Shown: piece by piece, positions 12,553-20,781 of the stretch | How positions within the stretch are numbered: position 1 is the stretch's first letter | How the letters are laid out: every line of letters starts with the position of its first letter | Assembly (NCBI GenBank): GCA_046152925.1 | Contig: JBJXFX010000086.1 | Coordinates: 1-24,855, forward strand | DNA: 24,855 nucleotides | Direction: 5' to 3' | Source: CAMAUF01 sp046152925 | Lineage (GTDB): Bacteria > Chloroflexota > Dehalococcoidia > Tepidiformales > Tepidiformaceae | The notes under the pieces: generated by a model | Seen by the model: only the letters and a program-made list of their open reading frames with translations | Told to the model about the DNA's origin: nothing | The model's database searches: none | Position numbers and translations under genes: made by a program

Positions 12553-14526
12553 ATGGCTGAGAGCACCGTCCGGACAAAGACCGGCGCCCCGATCGGGACG
12601 CGGGCGAGGATCTTCGAACTCGACGAGACGATCGAGCGAGCCTCGGACTACCTCTTGTCCCTCCAACATGCCGACGGGTACTGGTGGGCGGAGCTCGAAG
12701 CCAACGTCACGATGGCTTCAGAACATCTGCTCCTTGAGCACTTCCTCGGGATCGGTGAGGCCGGGCGCTGGGCGAAGCTCTGCCGCTACATCCTCAAGCG
12801 TCAGCTGCCCGACGGCTCGTGGCCCGTCTACTACGGCGGACCTGGCGACCTAAGCGTCACCACTGAGGCGTACTTTGCGCTGAAGTTAGCCGGTGTCGAC
12901 CCCGAATCGCCCGAGATGAACCGCGCCCGCGCCTTCATCCGCGCCAATGGTGGGGCCGAGTCGGCACGGATCTTCACGAAGCTCTGGCTCGCGCTCTTCG
13001 GACAGTTCGACTGGGATGCGCTCCCCGTGATGGCCCCCGAGATGATCCTCTTCCCGGACAAGTCGCCCTTCACCATCTACGAGTTCGCCTCGTGGGCGCG
13101 TGCGACGATCGTCGCGATTCTGGTCGTCTGGGCGCATAAGCCGGTCGTGAGCATCCCCGAAAGCCGGGGGGTCGCCGAACTCTTCCTCGACTCCAAGGGG
13201 CGCTCGACCATCGCCTTCAAGCGCGACCGAAAGCCGCTCACCTGGCGCAACTGCTTCGTCGCCGCCGACCAGCTCCTGCGCTTCCACGAGCGGATCCCCT
13301 GGAAGCCCCTCCGCAAGCGCGCCTTGGAGGCTTGCGAACGATGGATCGTGGGGCACCAGGAGGCTGACGGTTCGTGGGGCGGCATCCAGCCGCCGTGGGT
13401 CTACTCCCTGATCGCCCTCAAGTGCCGAGGGTATGCGAACGACGATCCCGTAGTGGCGAAGGGCATCCACGGCCTCCTCAACGACTTCGGGCTGTACCGC
13501 GACGGGACCTTCACGGTCCAACCGTGCCTCTCACCTATCTGGGACACCTGCCTCGCGGTCACCGGCCTGCGGGAGGCGGGCCTCGCGGCCGACGACCCAC
13601 GCCTCCTCCGCGCCGGCGGCTGGCTTCTTTCCAAGGAGGTCCGAAAGCCGGGTGACTGGTGCGTGAAAGTCAAAGACGTGGAACCGGGCGGCTGGGCGTT
13701 CGAGTTCACCAACGACCTGTACCCCGATACCGACGACACCGCCGAGGTGCTGCTCGCGCTTCGTCTCCTGCGCTTGGGCGACACGCAGGGCGCCGTTGAC
13801 CGCGCCCGGTCGTGGCTCTTCGCCATGCAGTCGCGCAACGGCGGCTGGGGCGCCTTCGACAAAGACAACGACAAACAGTTCATGACCAAGATCCCGTTCG
13901 CCGACTTCGGGGCCACCCTCGACCCGCCGACCGAGGATGTCACCGCCCACGTGCTTGAATGGCTGCTGCTCGATGGCCAGCGCCCGGCCGACCCGCGGGT
14001 CGCCGCCGGCCTTCGCTACTTGGAGCGCACCCAACAGCCCGACGGGAGCTGGTGGGGCCGTTGGGGCGTAAACTACGTCTACGGGCTCGGCGCCGTGCTC
14101 CCCGCCCTCGCGGCCGCCGGCGAAGACCCGAAGGGCCCGAGAATGACTCGGGCCGTCTCCTGGTTGGAACAGCACCAGAACCCGGACGGCGGTTGGGGCG
14201 AATCGTGCACATCGTACGAGCCCGGCGGCCAGCCGGGCGTTGGACCGAGCACGCCCTCGCAGACCTCGTGGGCGCTCCTCGCCCTGCTCGCCGCCGGGAG
14301 AGTGACGGCCACGTCGACGGAGCGCGGGGTCCGATACCTCATTGCGACACTCGGGAGGGACGGCAACTGGGACGAACCAGAATTCACGGGCACGGGCTTC
14401 CCCTGTGATTTTATGTTGAACTACCACCTCTACCGGCAGTACTGGCCGCTCTGGGCGCTGGGCCGCTACCGCCGTCTGGTCGACGGCGCACCGATCCACA
14501 CGCCCGAAAGCGACCCGCTGGGGTGA
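12553..14526 (+). CDS. shc: Squalene-hopene cyclase
   Basis: 657 residues, the usual length for the family. The protonating motif DTDD (392-395, in LYPDTDDTAEV) and at least six QW-type repeats are visible: QHADGYW, QLPDGSW, QEADGSW, QSRNGGW, QQPDGSW and QNPDGGW. The C-terminal GTGFPCDFMLNYHLYRQYWP is the conserved end of the cyclase. It turns squalene into hopene/diplopterol at the membrane surface. The ATG at 12553 has GGAGG 13 bases upstream, a slightly long gap. It begins the hopanoid cluster, and its stop overlaps the hpnC start (GTGA). Confidence 0.98.
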   Translation: MAESTVRTKTGAPIGTRARIFELDETIERASDYLLSLQHADGYWWAELEANVTMASEHLLLEHFLGIGEAGRWAKLCRYILKRQLPDGSWPVYYGGPGDLSVTTEAYFALKLAGVDPESPEMNRARAFIRANGGAESARIFTKLWLALFGQFDWDALPVMAPEMILFPDKSPFTIYEFASWARATIVAILVVWAHKPVVSIPESRGVAELFLDSKGRSTIAFKRDRKPLTWRNCFVAADQLLRFHERIPWKPLRKRALEACERWIVGHQEADGSWGGIQPPWVYSLIALKCRGYANDDPVVAKGIHGLLNDFGLYRDGTFTVQPCLSPIWDTCLAVTGLREAGLAADDPRLLRAGGWLLSKEVRKPGDWCVKVKDVEPGGWAFEFTNDLYPDTDDTAEVLLALRLLRLGDTQGAVDRARSWLFAMQSRNGGWGAFDKDNDKQFMTKIPFADFGATLDPPTEDVTAHVLEWLLLDGQRPADPRVAAGLRYLERTQQPDGSWWGRWGVNYVYGLGAVLPALAAAGEDPKGPRMTRAVSWLEQHQNPDGGWGESCTSYEPGGQPGVGPSTPSQTSWALLALLAAGRVTATSTERGVRYLIATLGRDGNWDEPEFTGTGFPCDFMLNYHLYRQYWPLWALGRYRRLVDGAPIHTPESDPLG

Positions 14527-15377
14527 CGACGTCGATCGCCGAGGCCGATACGTGGTGCGCCGCCTACGCCAAGGCGCATCAGGAAAACTTCACCGTCATC
14601 TCCTGGGTCCTGCCGGCCGAGCTACGGCCCCATTTCGCCTCGCTGTACTCGTTCTGCCGGTGGACGGATGACCTTGGCGACGAAGCGGAGGGCGACCGCG
14701 TCGCCCAGCTCAACGACTGGGAACGCGAGCTCGTCCGCTCCTACGAAGGCATCCGGGAGCAGCCCCTGTTCGTCGCGCTGGGCCGGACCATCGACCAGTT
14801 CCGCATCCCACCGGAGCCGTTCCTCAACCTGATCGAAGCGAACCGCATGGACCAGCGGATCACTCGTTTCGCCACCTTCGACGACCTTTTGGGCTACTGC
14901 CGCCACTCCGCCACGCCCGTCGGGCGCATGGTGCTCCACGTCCTGGGCTACCACGACCCAGAGCGCCACGCCCTCGCCGACGCGACCTGCATCGGGCTCC
15001 AACTCGCGAACTTCTGGCAAGACGTCTCTGTCGACTGGGAAAAGGGCCGCGTCTATCTCCCACAGGAGGACCTCGTCCGGTTCGGCATTGGGGAGGAGGA
15101 CATCGCCCACGGCCGCGTCTCTCCCGAGTTCCGGCGGCTGATGCTGTTCGAAGTCGAACGGGCGCGCGGCTTCTTCGCAACGGGCGCGAAGCTCGACGCG
15201 CTCATCGATCGGCGGGCGCGCGCGGATGTCCGGCTGTTCCGGCTCGGCGGCGAAGCGATCCTCAACGCCATCACGGCCGCCCGCTACGACGTGCTGACGA
15301 GTCGTCCACGCATCTCCAAGCCCCGAAAGGCGAGAGTGGCGCTCACCGCCGGGCTGAGGATGAAGGCTGGCTTCTGA
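14523..15377 (+). CDS. hpnC: Hydroxysqualene synthase HpnC
   Basis: 284 residues, trans-isoprenyl-diphosphate/squalene synthase fold. The first aspartate motif is RWTDDLGDE (Asp49, 50, 53) and the second is WQDVSVDWEKGRVYLP (Asp167, Asp171), the pair that binds Mg-diphosphate. In the hpnCDE route HpnC converts presqualene diphosphate to hydroxysqualene. NFWQDV...DWEKGR and the position next to shc favour HpnC over HpnD. Its GTG start overlaps the shc stop by 4 bases. A 145-base gap follows before the dikinase genes, the largest break inside the cluster. Confidence 0.95.
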   Translation: MTTSIAEADTWCAAYAKAHQENFTVISWVLPAELRPHFASLYSFCRWTDDLGDEAEGDRVAQLNDWERELVRSYEGIREQPLFVALGRTIDQFRIPPEPFLNLIEANRMDQRITRFATFDDLLGYCRHSATPVGRMVLHVLGYHDPERHALADATCIGLQLANFWQDVSVDWEKGRVYLPQEDLVRFGIGEEDIAHGRVSPEFRRLMLFEVERARGFFATGAKLDALIDRRARADVRLFRLGGEAILNAITAARYDVLTSRPRISKPRKARVALTAGLRMKAGF

Positions 15378-15431
15378 GCGCGCTGTGTGATCGGGCGACG
15401 TTGCAAGTTTGTGGGAGCCTCTGGACGAAGC

Positions 15432-15461
15432 TTGCGGTACCACACCGATCGGAAATACGCT
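15432..15461 (+). promoter_or_regulatory. Candidate promoter of the split dikinase pair
   Basis: TTGCGG (15432-15437) and TACGCT (15456-15461) are separated by 18 bases, in the 145-base gap between hpnC and the dikinase gene. Moderate matches only. Confidence 0.3.
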
Positions 15462-15522
15462 GCCCGCCGACGACCGCGGGGTGGGTGGTCTGTCGCATCA
15501 TCAAGCTAAGGAGGGCCCCGCG

Positions 15523-17154
15523 ATGACGAGTCCGAACCCCGGTGATTTGGTGTTTGAAGCCCCAGGTCCTGGACCTTGGGACCAGGACCCCGTGCACTTT
15601 CCGCGGCCGGCGACGCGCTACTGGGCTGAGACGCACCCGCCCGCATTCGTGAAGGGCACCTCGGACTTCGCCGAGTTCTACGGCCTGATGATCGGCGGCC
15701 TCCAGTGCCAGTACGTCAACCGGATTGGCTACAACCAGATCCTGCCGCCGCCCGAAGCGGACATCCCCCGGCGCATGGGCCGGGCCGAAGAAGTCTTCGC
15801 CAACAAGGTCTGGCGCGAACAACTGGCGCTCTGGGACAACGTCGCTAAGCCGGCGGCCGTCGCCGCCCACCGCGCCATCCAAGCGGTGGACGCGGACACA
15901 CTTTCGGACGCCGATCTCTCCGCGTACCTCGTCCGTTGCCGCGACCATCATTCGGCGATGATCACGCAGCACATGAAGTTCACGGCCTCGGCCGTCCTCC
16001 CGACCGGGGACTTCCTTGCCCACGCGGGGGCTTGGACCGGGCTGCCTCCTTCGGAGTTGCTTGGCCTCCTGAGGGGCACCGCGACCGTCTCGAAGGGCGG
16101 CTCGGACGAGTTCGAGAGCTTCGTGACGGCGATCGCTGGCGACGAGACCGCGCGCGCGATCCTCGACGCGGAAGCCGAAGGCCAAGAGACCCTGGATGCC
16201 CTGCGGGAGCTGCCCGGCGCCACGGGCGCCGCCGTCGCCGGATACCTTGACCTGGTTGGAAACCGGCTTCTCGATGGCTTCGACATTTGCGAACCACGCG
16301 CACTTGAATTGCCAGACTCGCTCGTCCAGGCGATGCGGGCCGCCGTCCGCGGTGGCGCCGCACCGGCCGGGGATGTCGCCGACCGGATTGCGACCGTCCG
16401 GGCGTTGGTCCCACCGGAGCACCAGGCCTTGTTCGATGACGTGCTCGGCGAGGCGCGCCTCATGTACCGGCTCCGGGACGAGCGCGGTGTTTACAGCGAT
16501 ATCTGGGCCTCCGGCCTGATGCGCCGGGCGGCACTCGCCGCAGGCAAGCGCCTCGCCGCGGCCGGCCGAATCGGGCAACCCGAGGACATCGTTGAAGCGA
16601 GCCTGGATGAGATGCAGGCGTTGCTCGCCGGAGGCGGACCGGCGGGGGCTGAGCTGGCCGCCCGCACCGCTGACCGCCTGAACCGCAGCGCCAAGTCCGC
16701 GCCCGCCGCCCTTGGCGAGGCCATGCCTCCGCCCGACCTTTCGGCGCTCCCGCCCGCCATGGGCCGGCTCATGGCAGCGATGATGATCTCGCTCGGCCAA
16801 GTCTTCGGAAGCTCCGAGGCCGCGCACGACGACGATACGCTTCGCGGCCTCGCCGCTAGCCCTGGGGTCTACGAAGGCCCGGCGCGCCGCATCTCCGGCC
16901 CCGCGGAGTTTGGCCGGATCAAGCAGGGCGACATCCTCGTGACTGAGGCAACGACCGAAGCCTTCAACATCCTCCTCCCGCTCCTCGGCGCGATCGTGAC
17001 CGACAACGGCGGGTTGTTGTCGCATTCGGCTATTGTCTCCCGGGAATACGGCATCCCCGGCGTCGTCGGTACGCGGGACGCCACGGTCCGCATCGCCGAC
17101 GGAGCGCGTATCCGCGTGGACGGCACGAACGGCGAAGTGAAGGTCATCGCATGA
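15523..17154 (+). CDS. PEP-synthase/rifampicin-phosphotransferase-like subunit with phosphohistidine domain
   Basis: 543 residues. The C-terminal 100 residues are a swivelling phosphohistidine domain: SPGVYEGPARRI, GDILVTEATTEAFNILLP, then GGLLSHSAIVSRE, where His501 would carry the phosphate, and GIPGVVGT. Residues 1 to about 400 are helix-rich with scattered His/Asp/Glu and resemble the substrate-binding part of rifampicin phosphotransferases. There is no ATP-grasp domain; that sits on the next gene, whose ATG overlaps this stop (ATGA). The closest known layout is phenylphosphate synthase, whose subunits also split a PEP-synthase. The ATG at 15523 has AAGGAGG upstream. The substrate is unknown; its place between hpnC and hpnD suggests an isoprenoid-related alcohol or an acceptor used with hopanoids. 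Confidence 0.85.
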   Translation: MTSPNPGDLVFEAPGPGPWDQDPVHFPRPATRYWAETHPPAFVKGTSDFAEFYGLMIGGLQCQYVNRIGYNQILPPPEADIPRRMGRAEEVFANKVWREQLALWDNVAKPAAVAAHRAIQAVDADTLSDADLSAYLVRCRDHHSAMITQHMKFTASAVLPTGDFLAHAGAWTGLPPSELLGLLRGTATVSKGGSDEFESFVTAIAGDETARAILDAEAEGQETLDALRELPGATGAAVAGYLDLVGNRLLDGFDICEPRALELPDSLVQAMRAAVRGGAAPAGDVADRIATVRALVPPEHQALFDDVLGEARLMYRLRDERGVYSDIWASGLMRRAALAAGKRLAAAGRIGQPEDIVEASLDEMQALLAGGGPAGAELAARTADRLNRSAKSAPAALGEAMPPPDLSALPPAMGRLMAAMMISLGQVFGSSEAAHDDDTLRGLAASPGVYEGPARRISGPAEFGRIKQGDILVTEATTEAFNILLPLLGAIVTDNGGLLSHSAIVSREYGIPGVVGTRDATVRIADGARIRVDGTNGEVKVIA

Positions 17155-18404
17155 AAAAGGCCGTCCCCCTCGCGAAAGCCCGGGAGACAGCGCTGTATGG
17201 GTCCAAGGCCGTCGGCTTGGGCGAGGCCATCCGGGCGGGACTGCCGGTCCCGCCCGGAATCGCGCTTTCCGGTGACATCGTCGAAGCCGTAGCGGCCGGC
17301 GACGCCAAGGCGATCGCCAAGGTGCTCAAGGCAGCGGGCGACGTGCCTCCTCCGTTCGCCGTGCGCTCGTCCGCGGTCGATGAGGACGGCGCCGCGGCAA
17401 GCTTCGCTGGTCAGCACCTCACGCTACTGAACGTGAAGACGCTGGACGACATCCCCTCGGCCGTCCGCGATGTCTGGTGGTCCGCCAACTCCGACTCCGC
17501 GATCTCCTACCGGCAACGCGTCGGCCTAATGACGCGGCCAAGCGTCGGCGTCGTTGTCCAGTCGTTGTTGGACCCCGAGGTTGCCGGGGTGATGTTCACT
17601 GAGAACCCCATCACCGGGGAGCACGAACGGCTCATTGAGGCAAGCTGGGGCCTTGGGGAGGTCGTCGTCGCGGCCCTGGTCATCCCGGACAACTTCCGGG
17701 TCGCCCGCGGTGGGGAAGTTGTTGAACGCAAGCCGGGGAAGAAGCGGATCGTGCTCCGGTCAGACGGCGCGGGTGGCACGGTCGAGGAGAAGGTGCCTTT
17801 GCACCGCGTCGCCGCGCTCTGCCTGAGCGACCCCCAGCTGAAGGAGTTAGACGGGCTCGCCACACTGTGCGAAGGCGTTTATGGACCGCGCCGGGACATC
17901 GAGTGGGCCATCGCGGGCGGCAGTCTCTATCTGCTCCAGTGTCGGGCCGTGACCACCGGCAACGCGAAGCCCGAAGCGGCCAACGGCACCCAGACCCGCA
18001 CCAATCCCATCAAAGCGCTCACCAGCGTGCCGCTGTTTGCGGGCCTGGACCCGAAACAGGCGGCCGAGGTCGCGGGCCTGCTGAAGGAGCGCCGATTCAC
18101 TGACGGCGAAACCGTGCTGATGGAAGGCTCGGGCGGCGCTGCCTTCTTCCTGATCGAGTCGGGCGAAGCGATCGTGACGATCAAGGGCGAGGAGCAGGCC
18201 CGGCTCGGGCCCGGCGACTTCTTCGGCGAGCTCGCGCTGATCGACGGAGGGCCACGCTCCGCCACGGTGACCGCGGCCGGCGCCCTTCGCTGCTACGGCC
18301 TCACCCTCTGGGAATTTCGTCCGATGGTGGAAAAGAACGGCGCGATCGCGTGGCGGCTACTCGAAGCGCTGGCGAAGCAGCTCCGGGCTGCCCGCGCAGG
18401 GTAA
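17151..18404 (+). CDS. PEP-synthase-type ATP-grasp subunit fused to a cyclic-nucleotide-binding domain
   Basis: 417 residues. Residues 1 to about 270 are the PPDK/PEP-synthase nucleotide domain: GSKAVGLGEAIRAGLPVPPG, VRSSAVDEDG (71-80), SFAGQH, GVMFTENPITGE, EASWGLGE, DIEWAI and LQCRAVTT. Residues about 293-410 form a cNMP-binding domain, beginning VPLFAGLDPKQA, with GDFFGELALIDGGPRSATV as phosphate-binding cassette (Glu360 and Arg369 kept). No DNA-binding helix-turn-helix follows, so it is a sensor on an enzyme rather than a CRP. It should phosphorylate His501 of the preceding protein from ATP, and the sensor may gate this. Its start overlaps the preceding stop. The architecture is unusual. 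Confidence 0.86.
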   Translation: MKKAVPLAKARETALYGSKAVGLGEAIRAGLPVPPGIALSGDIVEAVAAGDAKAIAKVLKAAGDVPPPFAVRSSAVDEDGAAASFAGQHLTLLNVKTLDDIPSAVRDVWWSANSDSAISYRQRVGLMTRPSVGVVVQSLLDPEVAGVMFTENPITGEHERLIEASWGLGEVVVAALVIPDNFRVARGGEVVERKPGKKRIVLRSDGAGGTVEEKVPLHRVAALCLSDPQLKELDGLATLCEGVYGPRRDIEWAIAGGSLYLLQCRAVTTGNAKPEAANGTQTRTNPIKALTSVPLFAGLDPKQAAEVAGLLKERRFTDGETVLMEGSGGAAFFLIESGEAIVTIKGEEQARLGPGDFFGELALIDGGPRSATVTAAGALRCYGLTLWEFRPMVEKNGAIAWRLLEALAKQLRAARAG

Positions 18405-18424
18405 ACCGCAGGCAGCAGGGACGT

Positions 18425-18430
18425 TACAAT
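18425..18430 (+). promoter_or_regulatory. Candidate -10 box before hpnD
   Basis: TACAAT lies 34 bases before the hpnD ATG in the 60-base gap after the dikinase genes, with no clear -35. If real, hpnD-hpnE-hpnH-hpnG-dxs could be transcribed separately. hpnD itself has GGGAGAT as ribosome-binding site. Confidence 0.3.
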
Positions 18431-18464
18431 CCCGCCCATCACCGGCACCCTTCGGGAGATCGTC

Positions 18465-19418
18465 ATGGCACAACAGGCCGCCGCCCCCGCGCCACAGGTC
18501 TACCAAAACCCGACCTTCGAACCGGGCGCGATCACTTCCTCCAGCGGCGCCGTCGACCTCGTCGAGGCGCGCGCTTGGTGTAAGGCCTACACCAAGGAGC
18601 GCGCGAAGAACTTCTACTATGCCTTTGCGATCCTCCCCGAGGTGAAACGCGACGCTATTTACGCGGCATATGCGTTTAGCGGCTACGTCGACGACATCGC
18701 CGACGAGTTGACCGACGGCCTCGACCAGGAGACCCAGCTGCGGGGTGCACGGCACCGCCTCCACGCCTGCGCCGCTGGCGACCGAGAAGGGCCGCTCTTT
18801 ACGGCGCTTGGCGCGGCTTTCGACGAGTTCCACATCCCGGTGGAGTACTTCGAAGAGTTGATCAACGGTGTCGAGATGGACTTCACCAAGACCCGCTACC
18901 AGACGTGGGACGAGCTTTACCAGTATTGCTACCGCGTCGCCTCCATGGTCGGCCTGATTTGTACGTCCGTCTTCGGGACGGGCGGCCACCCGCGGGCCAA
19001 GGACTTTGCCACCCACATGGGCATCGGCCTCCAGATCGTCAACATCATGCGCGACGTGAAAGAAGACGCCGCCCGCGGACGCGTCTACTTCCCGCAGGAT
19101 GAACTCGCGAAGTTCAACCTGACCGACGCCGACATCCTCGCGGGGACCTACGACGCCCGCTTCCGCGACCTCATGGCGTTTGAAGGCGAGCGGGCGCGGC
19201 GCTACTTCCGTAGTGGGCGGCGGCTCCGGCCGTTGCTCGACGTCCGCTCCCGAATGTGCGTGAACGTCCTTCAGGGCATCTACTTCGAGATCCTCAAGCG
19301 GATCGAAAAGCGCAACTACGACGTGCTCTCCGAGCGCGTGAGCCTGAGCACCGCCGCCAAGCTGGGCAACATCGGTAAGCTCTGGGTCGATGCAGCGCTG
19401 ATCCCGCGGAAACGATGA
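18465..19418 (+). CDS. hpnD: Presqualene diphosphate synthase HpnD
   Basis: 317 residues, squalene/phytoene synthase fold. Aspartate motifs are YVDDIADE (Asp76, 77, 80) and NIMRDVKEDAARGRVYFP (Asp197, Asp201), typical of HpnD, which joins two farnesyl diphosphates to presqualene diphosphate. The first 25 or so residues, rich in Ala, Gln and Pro, are an extra low-complexity leader. GGGAGAT lies about 4 bases upstream of the ATG. It starts the tightly packed block hpnD-hpnE-hpnH-hpnG-dxs; its stop overlaps hpnE (ATGA). A phytoene synthase is the alternative reading, disfavoured by the neighbours. Confidence 0.95.
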   Translation: MAQQAAAPAPQVYQNPTFEPGAITSSSGAVDLVEARAWCKAYTKERAKNFYYAFAILPEVKRDAIYAAYAFSGYVDDIADELTDGLDQETQLRGARHRLHACAAGDREGPLFTALGAAFDEFHIPVEYFEELINGVEMDFTKTRYQTWDELYQYCYRVASMVGLICTSVFGTGGHPRAKDFATHMGIGLQIVNIMRDVKEDAARGRVYFPQDELAKFNLTDADILAGTYDARFRDLMAFEGERARRYFRSGRRLRPLLDVRSRMCVNVLQGIYFEILKRIEKRNYDVLSERVSLSTAAKLGNIGKLWVDAALIPRKR

Positions 19419-20779
19419 AAGTCGTCGTTGTTGGGGCAGGCTTGGCTGGGCTTTCCGCCGCCTGCGAGCTGAGCGACCTCGGCCATCGCGTCACGGTGCT
19501 CGAGTCGCGCCCCTGGGTTGGCGGCAAGGCATACGCCGTGGAATCGGCGCTCGGCTGGCGCGACAACGGGCAACACGTGTTCATGGGCTGCACGACCGCC
19601 TATGCCGGCTTTCTCCAGAAGCTGGGCACGTTCGGGCTGACCTATCGCCAGCATCTCCTCCGCGTCCCGGTGTTCGATGGCGATGGCCGGGAGTCGCAGA
19701 TCGCGGCGGCGGCGCTCCCGGCGCCGCTCCACCTCGGCGGCTCCTTTCTCCGCTACCGGCATCTTGGAGCGCGTGAAAAGCTCCAAGCGGGCCGCCTGCT
19801 CCTCGCCATTTGGCGCGGCGGCGAACGACTTCAGGGGCACGCCCGCGGACAGGTGTTCGCCGCGTGGCTGGCCGAGCGCGGCCAAGCGCCGTCCACCATC
19901 GAGCGCTTCTGGGACTTCCTCATCGTCCCGACGATGAACTGCCGCGCCGCGGTGGTGGACGCCGGCGACGCGCTCTTCGTCATCCGGCACGGCTTTCTGG
20001 AACACCGGAGCCACGCCGCGCTCGGCGTGTCGCGGGCCCCTCTCAGCCAACTCCACGGCGATCCCGCGGTGCGATACATCGAGGCGAGGGGCGGCGCCGT
20101 GCGCGTCCGGGCGCGCGGCGCCGAGGTCTTGTGGGCCGGCGACGCGGCCTCAGGCGTCCGGCTGACCACGGGCGAGGGCGTCGCAGCGGAGGCCGTCGTC
20201 CTCGCGGTCGCGAACGAGTCGCTGGCGGAGGCCGCCGGGCCAAGCCTTGCCACCCTGCCGTACATCCAAGCGGCGGCGTCGCTCCCCACCGCGCCAATCG
20301 TCAACCTCCACGTCGCCTTCGACCGGCCGGTGGCCCGCTGGCCGTTCGCCGCGTTCGCCGGCTCGCCGCTGCAATGGGCCTTCAACCGGGATGTGCTCGA
20401 CCTGGCAGACGCGCCCCGCGATCACCGCCTGGTGATCTCGCTCAGCGACGCCACCTCGGCGACATCCATGACCCCAACTGCCCTTCGCGCCATGTTCGAA
20501 CCGCTGCTTCGCCGGGCTATCCCCGGATGCGCGGGGGCCACGATCGTGCGTTGGGACGTCACCAAGGAGCCACATGCGACCTTCATCCCGGCGCCCGGCC
20601 TCAGCCGGCCGGGGAATGAGACGCCCATCGCCGGGCTCTTTCTCGCGGGCGCCTACACCGACACGGGCTGGCCAGCGACGATGGAGTCGGCAGTGCGGAG
20701 CGGCATTCGCGCCGCGCGGTTGGTGCATGTACGATCCCTGGCTTCAGGGCCCCCACGCACCGGGGCTTCGGGAGGTTGA
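19415..20779 (+). CDS. hpnE: Hydroxysqualene dehydroxylase HpnE
   Basis: 454 residues, amine-oxidase/phytoene-desaturase fold. The FAD motif VVVGAGLAGLSAACELSDLG (residues 4-23) is followed by VLESRPWVGGKA, and the C-terminal FAD contact is GLFLAGAYTDTGWPATMESAV (broadly near residue 410-430). HpnE reduces hydroxysqualene to squalene as the last step before cyclisation. Its ATG overlaps the hpnD stop by 4 bases, and its stop lies 2 bases before the hpnH ATG. The GWPATMESAVRSG end is characteristic of HpnE rather than carotenoid desaturases. Confidence 0.94.
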   Translation: MKVVVVGAGLAGLSAACELSDLGHRVTVLESRPWVGGKAYAVESALGWRDNGQHVFMGCTTAYAGFLQKLGTFGLTYRQHLLRVPVFDGDGRESQIAAAALPAPLHLGGSFLRYRHLGAREKLQAGRLLLAIWRGGERLQGHARGQVFAAWLAERGQAPSTIERFWDFLIVPTMNCRAAVVDAGDALFVIRHGFLEHRSHAALGVSRAPLSQLHGDPAVRYIEARGGAVRVRARGAEVLWAGDAASGVRLTTGEGVAAEAVVLAVANESLAEAAGPSLATLPYIQAAASLPTAPIVNLHVAFDRPVARWPFAAFAGSPLQWAFNRDVLDLADAPRDHRLVISLSDATSATSMTPTALRAMFEPLLRRAIPGCAGATIVRWDVTKEPHATFIPAPGLSRPGNETPIAGLFLAGAYTDTGWPATMESAVRSGIRAARLVHVRSLASGPPRTGASGG

Positions 20780-20781
20780 AC

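Noticed and set aside
12341..12853. 170-residue frame overlapping the start of shc
   Set aside because: It is Ser/Arg rich, lies mostly over the shc coding region in another frame, and shows no family features.
15343..17025. 560-residue minus-strand frame across the dikinase subunit
   Set aside because: Reverse-strand shadow; the plus strand carries the phosphohistidine motif and a Shine-Dalgarno start.
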